Below are positions 49,768-59,397 of a stretch of DNA of 62,290 nt, in pieces. Below the pieces are notes generated by a model that searched no databases, was not told where the DNA came from, and saw only the letters and a program-made list of their open reading frames with translations. Positions within the stretch are counted from its first letter, which is position 1. Each line of letters opens with the position of its first letter. A program made the position numbers and the translations under genes. The stretch is from positions 1 through 62,290 of the forward strand of contig JAFXAW010000048.1 in assembly GCA_017522015.1 (NCBI GenBank), in the 5' to 3' direction. The stretch is from Oscillospiraceae bacterium (GTDB lineage Bacteria > Bacillota > Clostridia > Oscillospirales > Oscillospiraceae).

Positions 49768-52700
49768 ATGAATACGAAGAAGGGATTACGGCTGGCGGGC
49801 GTGCTGTTGGCGCTGCTGCTGATCGTTGGCATTCTGCCTGTCGGTGCAGAGGCGGCCCAGCCGGCGGGAAAATTTGTGTTGGTTGCGGAGGCCGGCGGGA
49901 AGCTGGTGATCGCGCCGGAGTACATCACCTATGCCGAGGGGCAGACTCTGGGTGAGGCGCTGCAAAACAGCGGACACACCTTTACAGGGCTTGAACAGGG
50001 CCAGGTCACTGCCATTGACGGTGTTACCGGAAATTATACCCGCAGTGACCAGAATGGCGGCTATGACCTGTCTGCCCCGGCTTCCTCTGTGACGCATTTC
50101 TGCTTTAGTGAGCGGCCTTCTTCCGAAAGCAAGCCCAACGAGGGTCTGGTCATGCTGATGACTGCTATGGCGGACTATCAGGAAAAAGAAGCGGATGTTC
50201 AAAAGGCTGCTAAGTCCGAATATGACACCGCAAAGAAGAATTTTGTCGGTGCCACAAATGATGACGCAAGAATGCTGGCCTATGATCTGGATCAAGCGGT
50301 TCGGGAATATGAAGAAACCCTCAGCGGCACGCAGTATGCTGTCAGCTTTACCGATGGCAGCAAGCTGTATTCTGTAGAGAATTTCCCCGGCGTGACCATC
50401 GTGGCAGAAAATCCTTACGGAAAAGTGTGGACGGATGACGGCGACGGAAAAATGGCACTGCCTATGGGAAACTATGTCTTCCATGTTGCGCAAAACGGCT
50501 TGCGGGTGTCCGGTTCTGTGGCGGTTTCCGCCGATGTTTCCTTTACGGTGAATTTGCCGGAGCAGCTGTGGCTTAAGACAGATACGTTCCGCCTGTCCGG
50601 CAGTTATGGCGCGGCAAGTAATGAAGAACATAAATTTACGGATGCGGAATTCTCCCCGGGAGAGTGGACAGACCGGCAGATGACGGTTTTGGTGTCGGAT
50701 ATGTTCGTTGGTGCAGTCTATTCTTATGCAGAATATGATACTGCCCAGCTCAGCAAGGCTCCTGTGTTTACTGCAATCTACACCATGGCAAGCACGGGAA
50801 AGCAGATGGAAAAGAAGCTGGCTTTTGAATCCTGGAACAGCGGTGCTTATGAAGTGCTCAGCAAGGGGGCGGCTGGAAACACAATTGTATATCGGCTTAC
50901 CCACGAAGCGGACGACGGCTACACATATTCCCAGGATTATACGGTGACCTTTGACCGAATTCCCACCCTGACTTCCATTACGGTTGCGGATCAGGACGGT
51001 ACGGATCAGGCGGCAACGTATGCCTTTTCCGGCGATGTGAAGGAATACACCTATAAAGTGCTGGACACCACGACTTCCGTCTCGATCAGCGCCACAGGCT
51101 TGGGAGCGGATTACGTCATTGCGGTGAATGACCAGCCGCTGACGGAGCCGATTACTGTTCCGGTGAACGGGGTAACGGACGTTGAAATTGTGGTTTCGGC
51201 AGGCGGATATTCCAATGCCTATACCTTGACCATCCAGCCCGGTGAAGGCAAGACGCTGTCTTTCCTTTCGGATAAGGATGTAACCATTGAGGTGGTAAAC
51301 AGCAACGGAGTTGTGATGCCGTTTACTACCCACAGAGAGACAGAAACACAGAACCGGTATAAGTACACTCTGGTTCCCGGTGAAACCTATAGCTATATTG
51401 CCACGAAGGATACCTATTATCATATTGCCGATGATTTCAGGCTGGAGAATGTCGCCAACAGCACCATCACCGTGGATTTTGCGGATATGGGTAATTGGTT
51501 GTCGGAGTTGTCACTTGGTACCGACAGCGGCAATCGATACAAAGGGAATCTGCCATTGGACAAAGCTTTTGCACCGGAAAATCACAGTTATCAGGCAACC
51601 TATGTTGATACAGAACATATTGCATACCTTTGGATTACCGGCAGCGAAGCAAATGCGGAGATTCAGGCAATCTATACTCAGATTTTCTCGGACGACATCT
51701 ATCATGGGGAAGAATACACGATCGACATGGTCTCCGGAAAGAAGACCGGCGAAAAGCTAAATCGCTTTCTAATGGATGAAAACCCCATCGAAAACATCCT
51801 GACCATTCGCCTGACCAAGGAAGAAAACGGTGTTACTTACTATCAGGACTATCTGGTGGAATTCAAGCGGGAACTGACACTCAAGGATATCTCCGCAAAA
51901 TGTGACGGTGTGACAACTACCCTGGTTCGGCAGAACGGAACTCCCGGTTTCAAATCCGGCATCAGAACTTATGACATTACTGTTTCCATGGCAGCGCAGA
52001 CACTGGATCTGACGTTGAACCGCTATACGGATAACACCTGCTACGGTGAAGAAACCGTGGGCTATGAAATCCTGGTAGACGGTGTCGATGTAACTGAAAG
52101 CGGATTTGCGTCCATTGCATTGGACGGCACAATGAATACCCAGGTGGTAACCGTTACCGTAAAAAACGAAAAAGCACCGGATGGTACCGGCATCTATACG
52201 CTGAATGTTTTGAAATCGCCTCCTGTTGAGGCAACCTTCAGCATTACTCCCGACAATGCGCTACTGAATATCTATGAGGTGATGTCCGGTGAGCGCTTGT
52301 GGCCGGATCAGAAGGGTGCGTTCCAGCTGTGTGAAGGTTATTCCTATGTCTACACGGCAACCGAGTACGGCTATGTGGGCAAATCCGGCACCCTGGAAGT
52401 AACCCGTAACGATCAGAATGAACTGGTTGTGAAAGACGGGGATGTGAGCTATCAGGTAACGGAGTCAGGTGCTGGTGGTGCGGTGGCAATCTCCTGGGAA
52501 CTGCCCAAGGCCCCTGCGAATAGCAGCATCAATCCGGGGGTTTGGTCTCCCTGGCCAAACTTCCGCGGTTCCAATACCAATAATGCGGTAGCAGATTTCC
52601 GCGTTCCCACGGCAGCAGAGAATGGAACGCTGTATTGGGCGAACAAACTGGGTTCCGGTTATGATGCCGATGCAGTGGGTAGCCCCATCATGGTGGGCGG

Positions 52701-54324
52701 TGATTTGATCACCTATGCCGGAGATAATATTTTCCGGATCGACACGGTTACCGGTGAGATTCTGGCAACCGGAACGATGGACCACAAGTCCAGCTTTTCC
52801 ATTACACCGCCTACCTATGCAGAGGGTATGGTCTTTGTTGCGCTTTCCAACGGCTGTGTGCAGGCATTCAATGCCAGTACATTGGAATCCCTCTGGATCT
52901 ATAAAGATCCCCTGGGTGGCCAGCCCAACTGCCCGCTGACCGTGAAGAACGGCTATCTCTATACCGGCTTCTGGAACAGCGAAACCGGCGATGCCAACTT
53001 CGTCTGTATGACTATTACCGATGAAGACCCCACCCAAACCAAGGAAAGCAAGTGCGTTTCCTGGTATCAGACAGCAAAGGGCGGCTACTACTGGGCAGGC
53101 GCCTATGTTGGTGACGGTTATGTCCTGATCGGTACCGATGACGGCACAAACCTGTGCAATTCCAAGACTTCCAGCCTGCTCCTTCTGGATGCCAAGAGCG
53201 GCAGACTTCTGGACAGACGGGATAACCTTAATGGCGACATCCGTAGTACCATCGTCTATGACGCTGCAACAAATGCTTATTACTTTACGGCCAAGGGCGG
53301 CACATTCTACAGCGTGCAGGTGTCCGGTGGACAGATGCTGACAAACCTGTGGTCTGTGGCGTTGGTCAATGGTACCGGTGGTATTCCTATGAGTACCTCC
53401 TCTCCTGTCGTGTATAACGGCAGAGCGTATGTGGGTGTTTCCGGTTCGTCTCAGTTCGGTGCATATTCCGGTCATAACATTACCGTGCTGGATTTGAATT
53501 CCAGATCCATCGCTTACAGTGTGCCCACCCAAGGTTATCCTCAGACCAGCGGCCTGCTGACCACGGCCTATGAGAGTGAAAGCGGCTATGTCTATGTATA
53601 CTTTTTCGATAACATGACACCCGGTAAGCTTCGTGTCCTGAGAGATAAACCCGGCATGACGGCGGCGGACTATGTGACTACAGAAAAAGAATACACCGCG
53701 GCCTATGCTCTGTTTACTCCCACTGGGGACCATGCCCAGTATGCAATCTGCAGCCCCATTGTGGATGAATATGGCACCGTCTATTTCAAGAACGACTCTG
53801 CTCATCTGATGGCTTTCGGCAGCGCCATTGAGAAGATCGAGATCACAACAGCACCGAACAGGCTTTCTTACGTGACGGGGGAGAAGTTCGATCCCACCGG
53901 CATGGTGGTGACCGCTACCTATGCAAACGGCAAGACCCGTGACATTACCCGCTATGTGGCATGGAGCGGGGAAACGCTGACAGACCGGGATGCTACCTTT
54001 ACCATTTCTTTCCCGTATGTGATGTATCACAACCAGGAGGACGGAACGGAGATGATCACCGGTGTGGTCAGCAAAACACCTTCTGTTACGCTGGAACTGA
54101 CGATTATGGACGGGACACTGGGTGATGTAAATCTCGACGGAGCTGTTGATCTGGCGGATGCACAGATGATTTTGGATTATGAAGCAAAGACCGTGAATCG
54201 GGAACTGAGCATACCGGTTGCGGATGTCAGCGGTGACGGCAGCATTGACAGCAACGATGCCGTCCTGATCCGACAGTTCCTTGCCGGAAAGTTTGACAAG
54301 TTCCCGGCAGAGAAAGGCGAATGA
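49768..54324 (+). CDS. Giant secreted dockerin protein with beta-propeller and Ig-like domains
   Basis: 1518 residues; ATG 49768 after AGGAAGGAG. Signal peptide to ~29. A beta-grasp-like segment (~35-125: YITYAEGQTLGEALQNSGH) is reminiscent of DUF4430/SLBB-type domains. A helical stretch (~130-185) and several beta-sandwich repeats (cadherin-like/DUF-type) run to ~920. A PQQ-type beta-propeller spans ~928-1350 (WSPWPNFRGSNTNN, SPIMVGGDLITYAGDNIFRID, LLLLDAKSGRLLDR). Ig-like Big_3 ~1357-1445 (LSYVTGEKFDPTGMVVTATY). Dockerin at ~1451-1515 (GDVNLDGAVDLADAQMIL, ADVSGDGSIDSNDAVLIR). Likely a docked binding subunit; ligand unknown. Its position next to the lipoproteins and ECF genes suggests a role at the uptake end of the system. 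Confidence 0.82.
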   Translation: MNTKKGLRLAGVLLALLLIVGILPVGAEAAQPAGKFVLVAEAGGKLVIAPEYITYAEGQTLGEALQNSGHTFTGLEQGQVTAIDGVTGNYTRSDQNGGYDLSAPASSVTHFCFSERPSSESKPNEGLVMLMTAMADYQEKEADVQKAAKSEYDTAKKNFVGATNDDARMLAYDLDQAVREYEETLSGTQYAVSFTDGSKLYSVENFPGVTIVAENPYGKVWTDDGDGKMALPMGNYVFHVAQNGLRVSGSVAVSADVSFTVNLPEQLWLKTDTFRLSGSYGAASNEEHKFTDAEFSPGEWTDRQMTVLVSDMFVGAVYSYAEYDTAQLSKAPVFTAIYTMASTGKQMEKKLAFESWNSGAYEVLSKGAAGNTIVYRLTHEADDGYTYSQDYTVTFDRIPTLTSITVADQDGTDQAATYAFSGDVKEYTYKVLDTTTSVSISATGLGADYVIAVNDQPLTEPITVPVNGVTDVEIVVSAGGYSNAYTLTIQPGEGKTLSFLSDKDVTIEVVNSNGVVMPFTTHRETETQNRYKYTLVPGETYSYIATKDTYYHIADDFRLENVANSTITVDFADMGNWLSELSLGTDSGNRYKGNLPLDKAFAPENHSYQATYVDTEHIAYLWITGSEANAEIQAIYTQIFSDDIYHGEEYTIDMVSGKKTGEKLNRFLMDENPIENILTIRLTKEENGVTYYQDYLVEFKRELTLKDISAKCDGVTTTLVRQNGTPGFKSGIRTYDITVSMAAQTLDLTLNRYTDNTCYGEETVGYEILVDGVDVTESGFASIALDGTMNTQVVTVTVKNEKAPDGTGIYTLNVLKSPPVEATFSITPDNALLNIYEVMSGERLWPDQKGAFQLCEGYSYVYTATEYGYVGKSGTLEVTRNDQNELVVKDGDVSYQVTESGAGGAVAISWELPKAPANSSINPGVWSPWPNFRGSNTNNAVADFRVPTAAENGTLYWANKLGSGYDADAVGSPIMVGGDLITYAGDNIFRIDTVTGEILATGTMDHKSSFSITPPTYAEGMVFVALSNGCVQAFNASTLESLWIYKDPLGGQPNCPLTVKNGYLYTGFWNSETGDANFVCMTITDEDPTQTKESKCVSWYQTAKGGYYWAGAYVGDGYVLIGTDDGTNLCNSKTSSLLLLDAKSGRLLDRRDNLNGDIRSTIVYDAATNAYYFTAKGGTFYSVQVSGGQMLTNLWSVALVNGTGGIPMSTSSPVVYNGRAYVGVSGSSQFGAYSGHNITVLDLNSRSIAYSVPTQGYPQTSGLLTTAYESESGYVYVYFFDNMTPGKLRVLRDKPGMTAADYVTTEKEYTAAYALFTPTGDHAQYAICSPIVDEYGTVYFKNDSAHLMAFGSAIEKIEITTAPNRLSYVTGEKFDPTGMVVTATYANGKTRDITRYVAWSGETLTDRDATFTISFPYVMYHNQEDGTEMITGVVSKTPSVTLELTIMDGTLGDVNLDGAVDLADAQMILDYEAKTVNRELSIPVADVSGDGSIDSNDAVLIRQFLAGKFDKFPAEKGE

Positions 54325-54346
54325 GAAGTACCTGCGCATGAAGCAA

Positions 54347-54379
54347 AGCAGGCGCTTTCGGAAAAGGAAAGCGCCTGCT
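54347..54379 (+). other. Intra-operon hairpin
   Basis: A perfect 13-base stem (AGCAGGCGCTTTC / GAAAGCGCCTGCT) between the giant dockerin gene and the toroid lipoprotein. The following GCAAAAG is not a T tract, so at most partial termination. Confidence 0.6.
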
Positions 54380-54399
54380 GCAAAAGATAGGAGAAGTAT

Positions 54400-55383
54400 A
54401 TGAAAAAATTATTATCCTGGATTTTGATCCTGACCGCGTTGTTCTCTCTGGCTGCCTGCGGCAAAAAAGAGCCCGGGGCGGGGCAGGGCCAACTGGAAGT
54501 GCTGGCGGATATCATGACGGAAACCGGCGAATTCCTGCACAGCAGCGTGGAAAATCCCACTTTCGGCAGCGTCGGTGGGGAATGGCTGATTCTGGGTCTT
54601 GCAAGATCCGGTTTGGAGGTTTCGGGGGAATATTACGAAACCTACTTCCAGAACCTCTCGGCCTATACCGCGCAGCAGGGCGGCGTTCTGCACGAGAAAA
54701 AATACACCGAATACTCCCGCGTGATTTTGGCAGTGACGGCAATCGGGGAGGATCCCACGGATGTGGGCGGATTTAATATGCTGCAGCCGCTGGCGGATTT
54801 TGAACAGACAGTCTTTCAGGGTGTCAACGGCCCTGCCTTTGCGCTGTTGGCGCTGGACAGCGGCAACTATGAGATTCCTGAGAATATCGCGGACAGCACC
54901 CAGGCCACCCGGGATATGTATGTGGACTACATCATCAATGCCCAGCTTCCGGAGGGCGGCTGGTGTCTGATGGGCGACGAGGCGGAAATTGATGTGACGG
55001 CTATGGCGCTGCAGGCGCTGGCGAAATATCAGGAGCGCAAGGATGTGGCAGAGGCAATCGAAAAGGGCCTTGCGATTCTGTCTTCCCGTCAGAACGAAAC
55101 GGGCGGGTATCAATACAGTGACGCCGAGCAGGTGAGCAGCGAATCCGTTTCCCAGGTGATCGTTGCGTTGGCCGAACTGGGGATTTCGCTGAATGATGAC
55201 CGCTTCGTTAAAAACGGAAAATCCTTGCTGGACGGGCTGCTGCAGTTTCGGCAGGAGGATGGCGGATTTTCTCATCTGATCGACGGCGAAACCGATCTGC
55301 TGGCAACGGAGCAGGCCTTCTATGCGCTGGTTGCATCTGACCGCGTGGCGCGGGGAGAATCTGCTCTATACAGCATGAAGTGA
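54400..55383 (+). CDS. Lipoprotein with alpha/alpha toroid (transcobalamin alpha-domain / prenyltransferase-repeat fold)
   Basis: 327 residues, ATG after AGGAG. Lipobox SLAAC with Cys20. Mature part consists of helical repeats with Q-x3-GG-x turns: AQLPEGGWCL near 185, SRQNETGGYQY near 230, RQEDGGFSHL near 287, as in squalene-cyclase/prenyltransferase repeats. Animal transcobalamin and intrinsic factor use the same toroid as their B12-binding alpha domain. The next gene encodes a separate DUF4430 lipoprotein, equivalent to the transcobalamin beta domain. The pair, next to an ECF transporter and behind a cobalamin riboswitch, looks like a split bacterial transcobalamin (inference). No cyclase catalytic motif is seen. 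Confidence 0.82.
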   Translation: MKKLLSWILILTALFSLAACGKKEPGAGQGQLEVLADIMTETGEFLHSSVENPTFGSVGGEWLILGLARSGLEVSGEYYETYFQNLSAYTAQQGGVLHEKKYTEYSRVILAVTAIGEDPTDVGGFNMLQPLADFEQTVFQGVNGPAFALLALDSGNYEIPENIADSTQATRDMYVDYIINAQLPEGGWCLMGDEAEIDVTAMALQALAKYQERKDVAEAIEKGLAILSSRQNETGGYQYSDAEQVSSESVSQVIVALAELGISLNDDRFVKNGKSLLDGLLQFRQEDGGFSHLIDGETDLLATEQAFYALVASDRVARGESALYSMK

Positions 55384-55406
55384 AAAACGGACTCGGAGGT
55401 TTTACA

Positions 55407-55922
55407 ATGAAGCATGTCGTGAAAGTATTGATTTTCGTGCTTGTGCTGTCCCTTTTCTGCGGTTGCGGCAAAGCCGATACGGCCAAAGTTGCCGACAAAA
55501 ACGGCGACGGCAAACTGACCTGCACTTTAGAGGTTCGCTGTGATACGCTTCTTGACAGTCTGGACAAGCTGCCGGCGGAGAAAGTCGGACTCATACCGGA
55601 AAATGGCCTCATCCTGACTGCGACAGAAGTGGAATTCTCCGGCGGAGACTCCGTTTTCGATGTGTTCCGCAAGGTGCTTCGGGAAGAAAAGATCCACTTT
55701 GAGTATGTGGATGCTTCGGCTTACGACTCCGTATACATTGAGGGCATCGGCAACCTCTATGAGTTCGATTGCGGACCGCAGTCCGGCTGGATGTTCAGCG
55801 TCAATGACGTGTATCCGGGCTTGGGGTGTTCCACCTATACACTGGCGGACGGCGATGCGATCGTTTTCAGCTATACCTGTGATCTGGGCGCCGATTTGGG
55901 CGCGGAGAAAGTGGATGAATAA
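55407..55922 (+). CDS. DUF4430 lipoprotein (transcobalamin beta-domain-like)
   Basis: 171 residues from ATG 55407, seven bases after GGAGG; an in-frame start nine codons upstream overlaps the previous gene. Lipobox LFCGC with Cys20. DUF4430 core: TCTLEVRCDTLLDSL, DSVFDVFRKVLREEKIHFEY, IGNLYEFDCGPQSGWMFSV, and the ending DGDAIVFSYTCDLG. Homologous in layout to the small DUF4430 protein at 28417-28767, both riboswitch controlled. It overlaps the EcfT start by eight bases, indicating tight co-translation with the transporter. Confidence 0.9.
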   Translation: MKHVVKVLIFVLVLSLFCGCGKADTAKVADKNGDGKLTCTLEVRCDTLLDSLDKLPAEKVGLIPENGLILTATEVEFSGGDSVFDVFRKVLREEKIHFEYVDASAYDSVYIEGIGNLYEFDCGPQSGWMFSVNDVYPGLGCSTYTLADGDAIVFSYTCDLGADLGAEKVDE

Positions 55923-56799
55923 AGACGCCTTTTCGGGATTCCACCCGGCGGTGAATCTGGCTTTCTTTGTTGCAGCCTTAGGCATGACCATGTTTATCCA
56001 GCAACCGGTGTACCTGCTGATCTCCATGATCAGCGGGTGCGCCTACTTGCTTTATTTGCAGGGGAAAAAGGGTTTTCTCCGACAGGTGGGCTATTTGGCG
56101 CCCATCCTCATTTTGATGGCCATCATGAACCCCATGTTTAACCATGAGGGGGTAACGGTGCTGTGGTACCTGCACAACGACAACCCCGTTACGGTGGAGG
56201 CAATATGCTTTGGCCTTGCCTCTGCGGTGATGATGGGTGCGTCCATCGTGTGGTTCAACTGCTGCAATACGGTGTTTACCTCCGACAAGATCATTTATCT
56301 TTTCGGCAGGGTAATCCCCGCCCTGTCGCTGCTGATCTCCATGACGCTTCGATTCGTGCCGCAGTTTAAGAACTTCCTGCAAAGTGTCCTGCGAACACAA
56401 AAGGCGATGCATAAACCGGAGAATACGAAAGAAAAGCTGCAGCAGGCTCTGTCTGCCTTTTCCGCTACCGTCAGCTGGGCCATGGAACAGTCCATTATCT
56501 CCGCCGATTCCATGAAGAGCCGGGGCTACGGTGTCCAGGGCAGAACGGCTTTTTCTATTTATACCTTTGAGAAGCGGGATGGAATAGCGCTTGGCATACT
56601 TGCTTTGCTGTGCGCTGGCGCGGCATTCCCGCATTTGTTCGGACAGATGGGGTTTGCGTACTATCCCAGCCTGACCGGGGAGCTTTTGGGACCGGTACAG
56701 ATCCTGGCCTACCTGTGCTACGGTGGAATGTGCAATCTGCCGCTGATTATTGATGTAATGGAGGATCGGAAATGGAACGCTTTAAGATCCAAAATTTGA
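55915..56799 (+). CDS. ecfT: ECF transporter transmembrane component (EcfT-like)
   Basis: 294 residues; ATG 55915 overlaps the DUF4430 stop. Five to six membrane segments and the EcfT coupling region: ALSLLISMTLRFVPQFKNFL, then MEQSIISADSMKSRGYGVQGR, which carries the Ala-Arg-Gly-type motif (here SRGYG) that contacts the ATPases. Energy-coupling scaffold for vitamin uptake. It overlaps the ATPase gene by 28 bases. Confidence 0.9.
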   Translation: MNKDAFSGFHPAVNLAFFVAALGMTMFIQQPVYLLISMISGCAYLLYLQGKKGFLRQVGYLAPILILMAIMNPMFNHEGVTVLWYLHNDNPVTVEAICFGLASAVMMGASIVWFNCCNTVFTSDKIIYLFGRVIPALSLLISMTLRFVPQFKNFLQSVLRTQKAMHKPENTKEKLQQALSAFSATVSWAMEQSIISADSMKSRGYGVQGRTAFSIYTFEKRDGIALGILALLCAGAAFPHLFGQMGFAYYPSLTGELLGPVQILAYLCYGGMCNLPLIIDVMEDRKWNALRSKI

Positions 56800-59387
56800 C
56801 CTTTACATATCCGGAGCAGGAGATCCCGGTCCTGCGGAATGTATCTGCGGTGCTGCATCCCGGTGACTTTGCTGTTCTGGCGGGGCCTTCCGGCTGCGGC
56901 AAGTCCACCATGCTGCGGCAGCTGAAAACGGTTCTTGCGCCTCACGGTAAAAAAGAGGGCGAGATCCTCTTTAACGGAACGCCTCTGGATCAAGTGGACA
57001 ACCGCACACAGTCTGCGAGGATCGGATTCGTTCTGCAGGATCCCGATAGCCAGATCGTAACCGACAAGGTGTGGCATGAACTGGCTTTCGGCTTGGAAAG
57101 TCTGGGTGTGGATAGCACCACCATCCGGGGCAGAGTCGCGGAAATGGCCAGCTTTTTCGGCATCCAGACCTGGTTTCACATGGAGGTGACGCAGCTCTCC
57201 GGCGGACAGAAACAGTTGCTGAATCTGGCATCCATTATGGTGCTGCAGCCGGATGTGCTGATTCTGGACGAGCCTACCAGCCAGCTGGACCCCATTGCGG
57301 CAACCGACTTTTTGCAGACGCTTGGCCGCATCAACCGGGAGCTGGGCACCACGATTCTGATCTGTGAGCACCGGCTGGAAGACGTGATCCCCATGGCAAA
57401 CCGCCTGCTGATCCTGGACAAGGGCGTGCTGATTGCCGACGACACCCCGGTGGGGAGCTTTGAAATTCTGCGAAACCTGAATCACCCCATGCTCCATTCC
57501 ATGCCAACTCCCATGCAGATATGGAGCGTTTTGAACTGGGATACACCCTGTCCCATGACGGTCAGCGACGGAAGAAATCAGTTGACCGAATGGGCAGATG
57601 AGCATGCGTTAACGCAAATTCCGGAGCGGCCTGCAGAGGTACCTAAGGATGAGCCTCTCATTACCCTTGACGAGGTGTGGTTCCGCTATGAAAAGGACAC
57701 GCCGGACATTCTGAAGAGTGTGTCCATGAAGGCATACCCGGGCGAACTGCTGTGCATCCTCGGCGGCAACGGCACGGGCAAGAGCACAACGCTCTCCGTG
57801 CTTTCCGGCATCCGCAAGCCCTATCGCGGCAAGTTTAGCTGCAAAGCAAAACGGGTGACCGCGCTTCCCCAAAATCCCCAGATGCTGCTGGTGAAAAAGA
57901 ACGTGCGGGAAGATCTGCTTTCCGTGTTCCCCGGTAAGAAGCTGCATGAGGTGGCGGACAAAATCGGGGAAATGGTTGCCCTCTGCAGACTGGAGGGTCT
58001 GCTCGACCGGCATCCCTTTGATCTGTCCGGCGGAGAGCAGCAGCGGACGGCTCTGGCGAAAGTTCTGCTGCAGAACCCGGAGGTTCTGCTGCTGGACGAG
58101 CCGACAAAGGGCGTGGACAATGATTTTAAGATCACCTTTGCACAGATTCTCAAAGAACTGACGGATCGGGGCGTGTGCGTTATCATGGTCAGTCACGACG
58201 TGGAATTCTGTGCCCAGTATGCAGACCGCTGCGGGCTGTTCTTTGACGGAAGCATCGTCACGATGGATGCACCGCAACCGTTTTTTGCCGGCAAGAGCTT
58301 TTATACCACTGCGGCAAACCGGATGGCACGTCATCTGCTTCCCAATGCGGTGACATCGGAAGACGTGATCGTTGCCTGCGGTGGGGAAGTACCCAAAAGG
58401 GAACTGCCCGGATGCCCGGAAAAGGTTGATGTTGCGCCTCCCGAAGAGAGAAAGCCTCAAAAGCTGCCCTTGTGGCGGAAAATCCTGGGCGCTGTCAGCG
58501 GGGCGGTGTTCATTGGCCTTTTGCTCTACACATCCCTTGCGCTGGACCTGAGTGCCCTTTATCAGGAAGGTGACTTCATAGGACGGTATGGCTGGCTGTA
58601 TGCGGTCATGTTTCTTTCCTTTGGCGTCTTTGCCGCCTGTATCAGCCGAAAGCCGTCCAGACGGGAGCAGCGGCTGATGAGCGGAAAACTGAGCACGCGG
58701 ACTAAGCTCACGATTCTCCTTTCGCTGATGCTCATCCCGCTAACCCTCTGGGTTGGCCTCAAGTGGGGCGGCGGCAGGAAATATATGCTCATTTCCCTTG
58801 CGATTATTCTGGAAACCATGCTGCCGTTTTTCCTGATTTTTGAGGGACGCAAGCCGCAGGCGAGAGAACTTGTGATTTTGTCGGTGCTCAGCGCTTTGGC
58901 AATCGGCGGAAGAGCAGTGTTTTTTGCCATGCCCGGATTCAAGCCCGTGGCCGCCATGGTGATTCTGACCGGCGTTGCCTTTGGCGCAGAGGCTGGCTTT
59001 ATGGTTGGTTCGATGACGATGTTCTGCTCCAACGTGCTCTTCGGTCAGGGTCCCTGGACTCCGTGGCAGATGTTCGCTATGGGCATTATGGGCTTGCTTG
59101 CCGGCGTGCTGTTCCGTAAGGGCATTTTGCACCGGGAGCGCTTTTCTTTGAGTATTTTCGGCGCACTGGTGACATTTTTGATTTACGGTGGTATTATGAA
59201 TCCGGCGTCGGTTTTGATGTATCAGGCGAATCCCGACTGGCAGATGGTTCTGACTGCCTATATCACCGGCGTTCCGGCGGATGCCATTCATGCGCTGGCA
59301 ACGGGACTGTTTCTGTGGTTCCTCTCAGAGCCTATGCTTGAAAAGCTGGACCGCGTAAAGGTCAAATATGGACTGATTGAGAGATGA
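56772..59387 (+). CDS. Fused ECF transporter: two ATPase domains plus S-component-like membrane domain
   Basis: 871 residues. ATPase 1 (~1-235): Walker A AGPSGCGKST near 37, signature LSGGQKQLLNLAS, Walker B VLILDEPTSQLD. ATPase 2 (~293-520): LGGNGTGKSTT, LSGGEQQRTALAKVLL, VLLLDEPTKGVD. The C-terminal part (~565-871) has six or more membrane helices with a SALAIGGRAVFFAMPGFKPVAAM stretch, then GAEAGFMVGSMTMFCSNVLFGQGPWTPWQM, resembling ECF S components. EcfA1, EcfA2 and S are usually separate chains; all in one is unusual. Vitamin specificity cannot be read directly; cobalamin is inferred from riboswitch 3 and the neighbours. Confidence 0.88.
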   Translation: MERFKIQNLTFTYPEQEIPVLRNVSAVLHPGDFAVLAGPSGCGKSTMLRQLKTVLAPHGKKEGEILFNGTPLDQVDNRTQSARIGFVLQDPDSQIVTDKVWHELAFGLESLGVDSTTIRGRVAEMASFFGIQTWFHMEVTQLSGGQKQLLNLASIMVLQPDVLILDEPTSQLDPIAATDFLQTLGRINRELGTTILICEHRLEDVIPMANRLLILDKGVLIADDTPVGSFEILRNLNHPMLHSMPTPMQIWSVLNWDTPCPMTVSDGRNQLTEWADEHALTQIPERPAEVPKDEPLITLDEVWFRYEKDTPDILKSVSMKAYPGELLCILGGNGTGKSTTLSVLSGIRKPYRGKFSCKAKRVTALPQNPQMLLVKKNVREDLLSVFPGKKLHEVADKIGEMVALCRLEGLLDRHPFDLSGGEQQRTALAKVLLQNPEVLLLDEPTKGVDNDFKITFAQILKELTDRGVCVIMVSHDVEFCAQYADRCGLFFDGSIVTMDAPQPFFAGKSFYTTAANRMARHLLPNAVTSEDVIVACGGEVPKRELPGCPEKVDVAPPEERKPQKLPLWRKILGAVSGAVFIGLLLYTSLALDLSALYQEGDFIGRYGWLYAVMFLSFGVFAACISRKPSRREQRLMSGKLSTRTKLTILLSLMLIPLTLWVGLKWGGGRKYMLISLAIILETMLPFFLIFEGRKPQARELVILSVLSALAIGGRAVFFAMPGFKPVAAMVILTGVAFGAEAGFMVGSMTMFCSNVLFGQGPWTPWQMFAMGIMGLLAGVLFRKGILHRERFSLSIFGALVTFLIYGGIMNPASVLMYQANPDWQMVLTAYITGVPADAIHALATGLFLWFLSEPMLEKLDRVKVKYGLIER

Positions 59388-59397
59388 AGGGTAATTT

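Noticed and set aside
54400-55383. Terpene or squalene cyclase
   Set aside because: It has the toroid repeats but also a lipobox, a short length and no cyclase acid motif; a binding toroid fits better.
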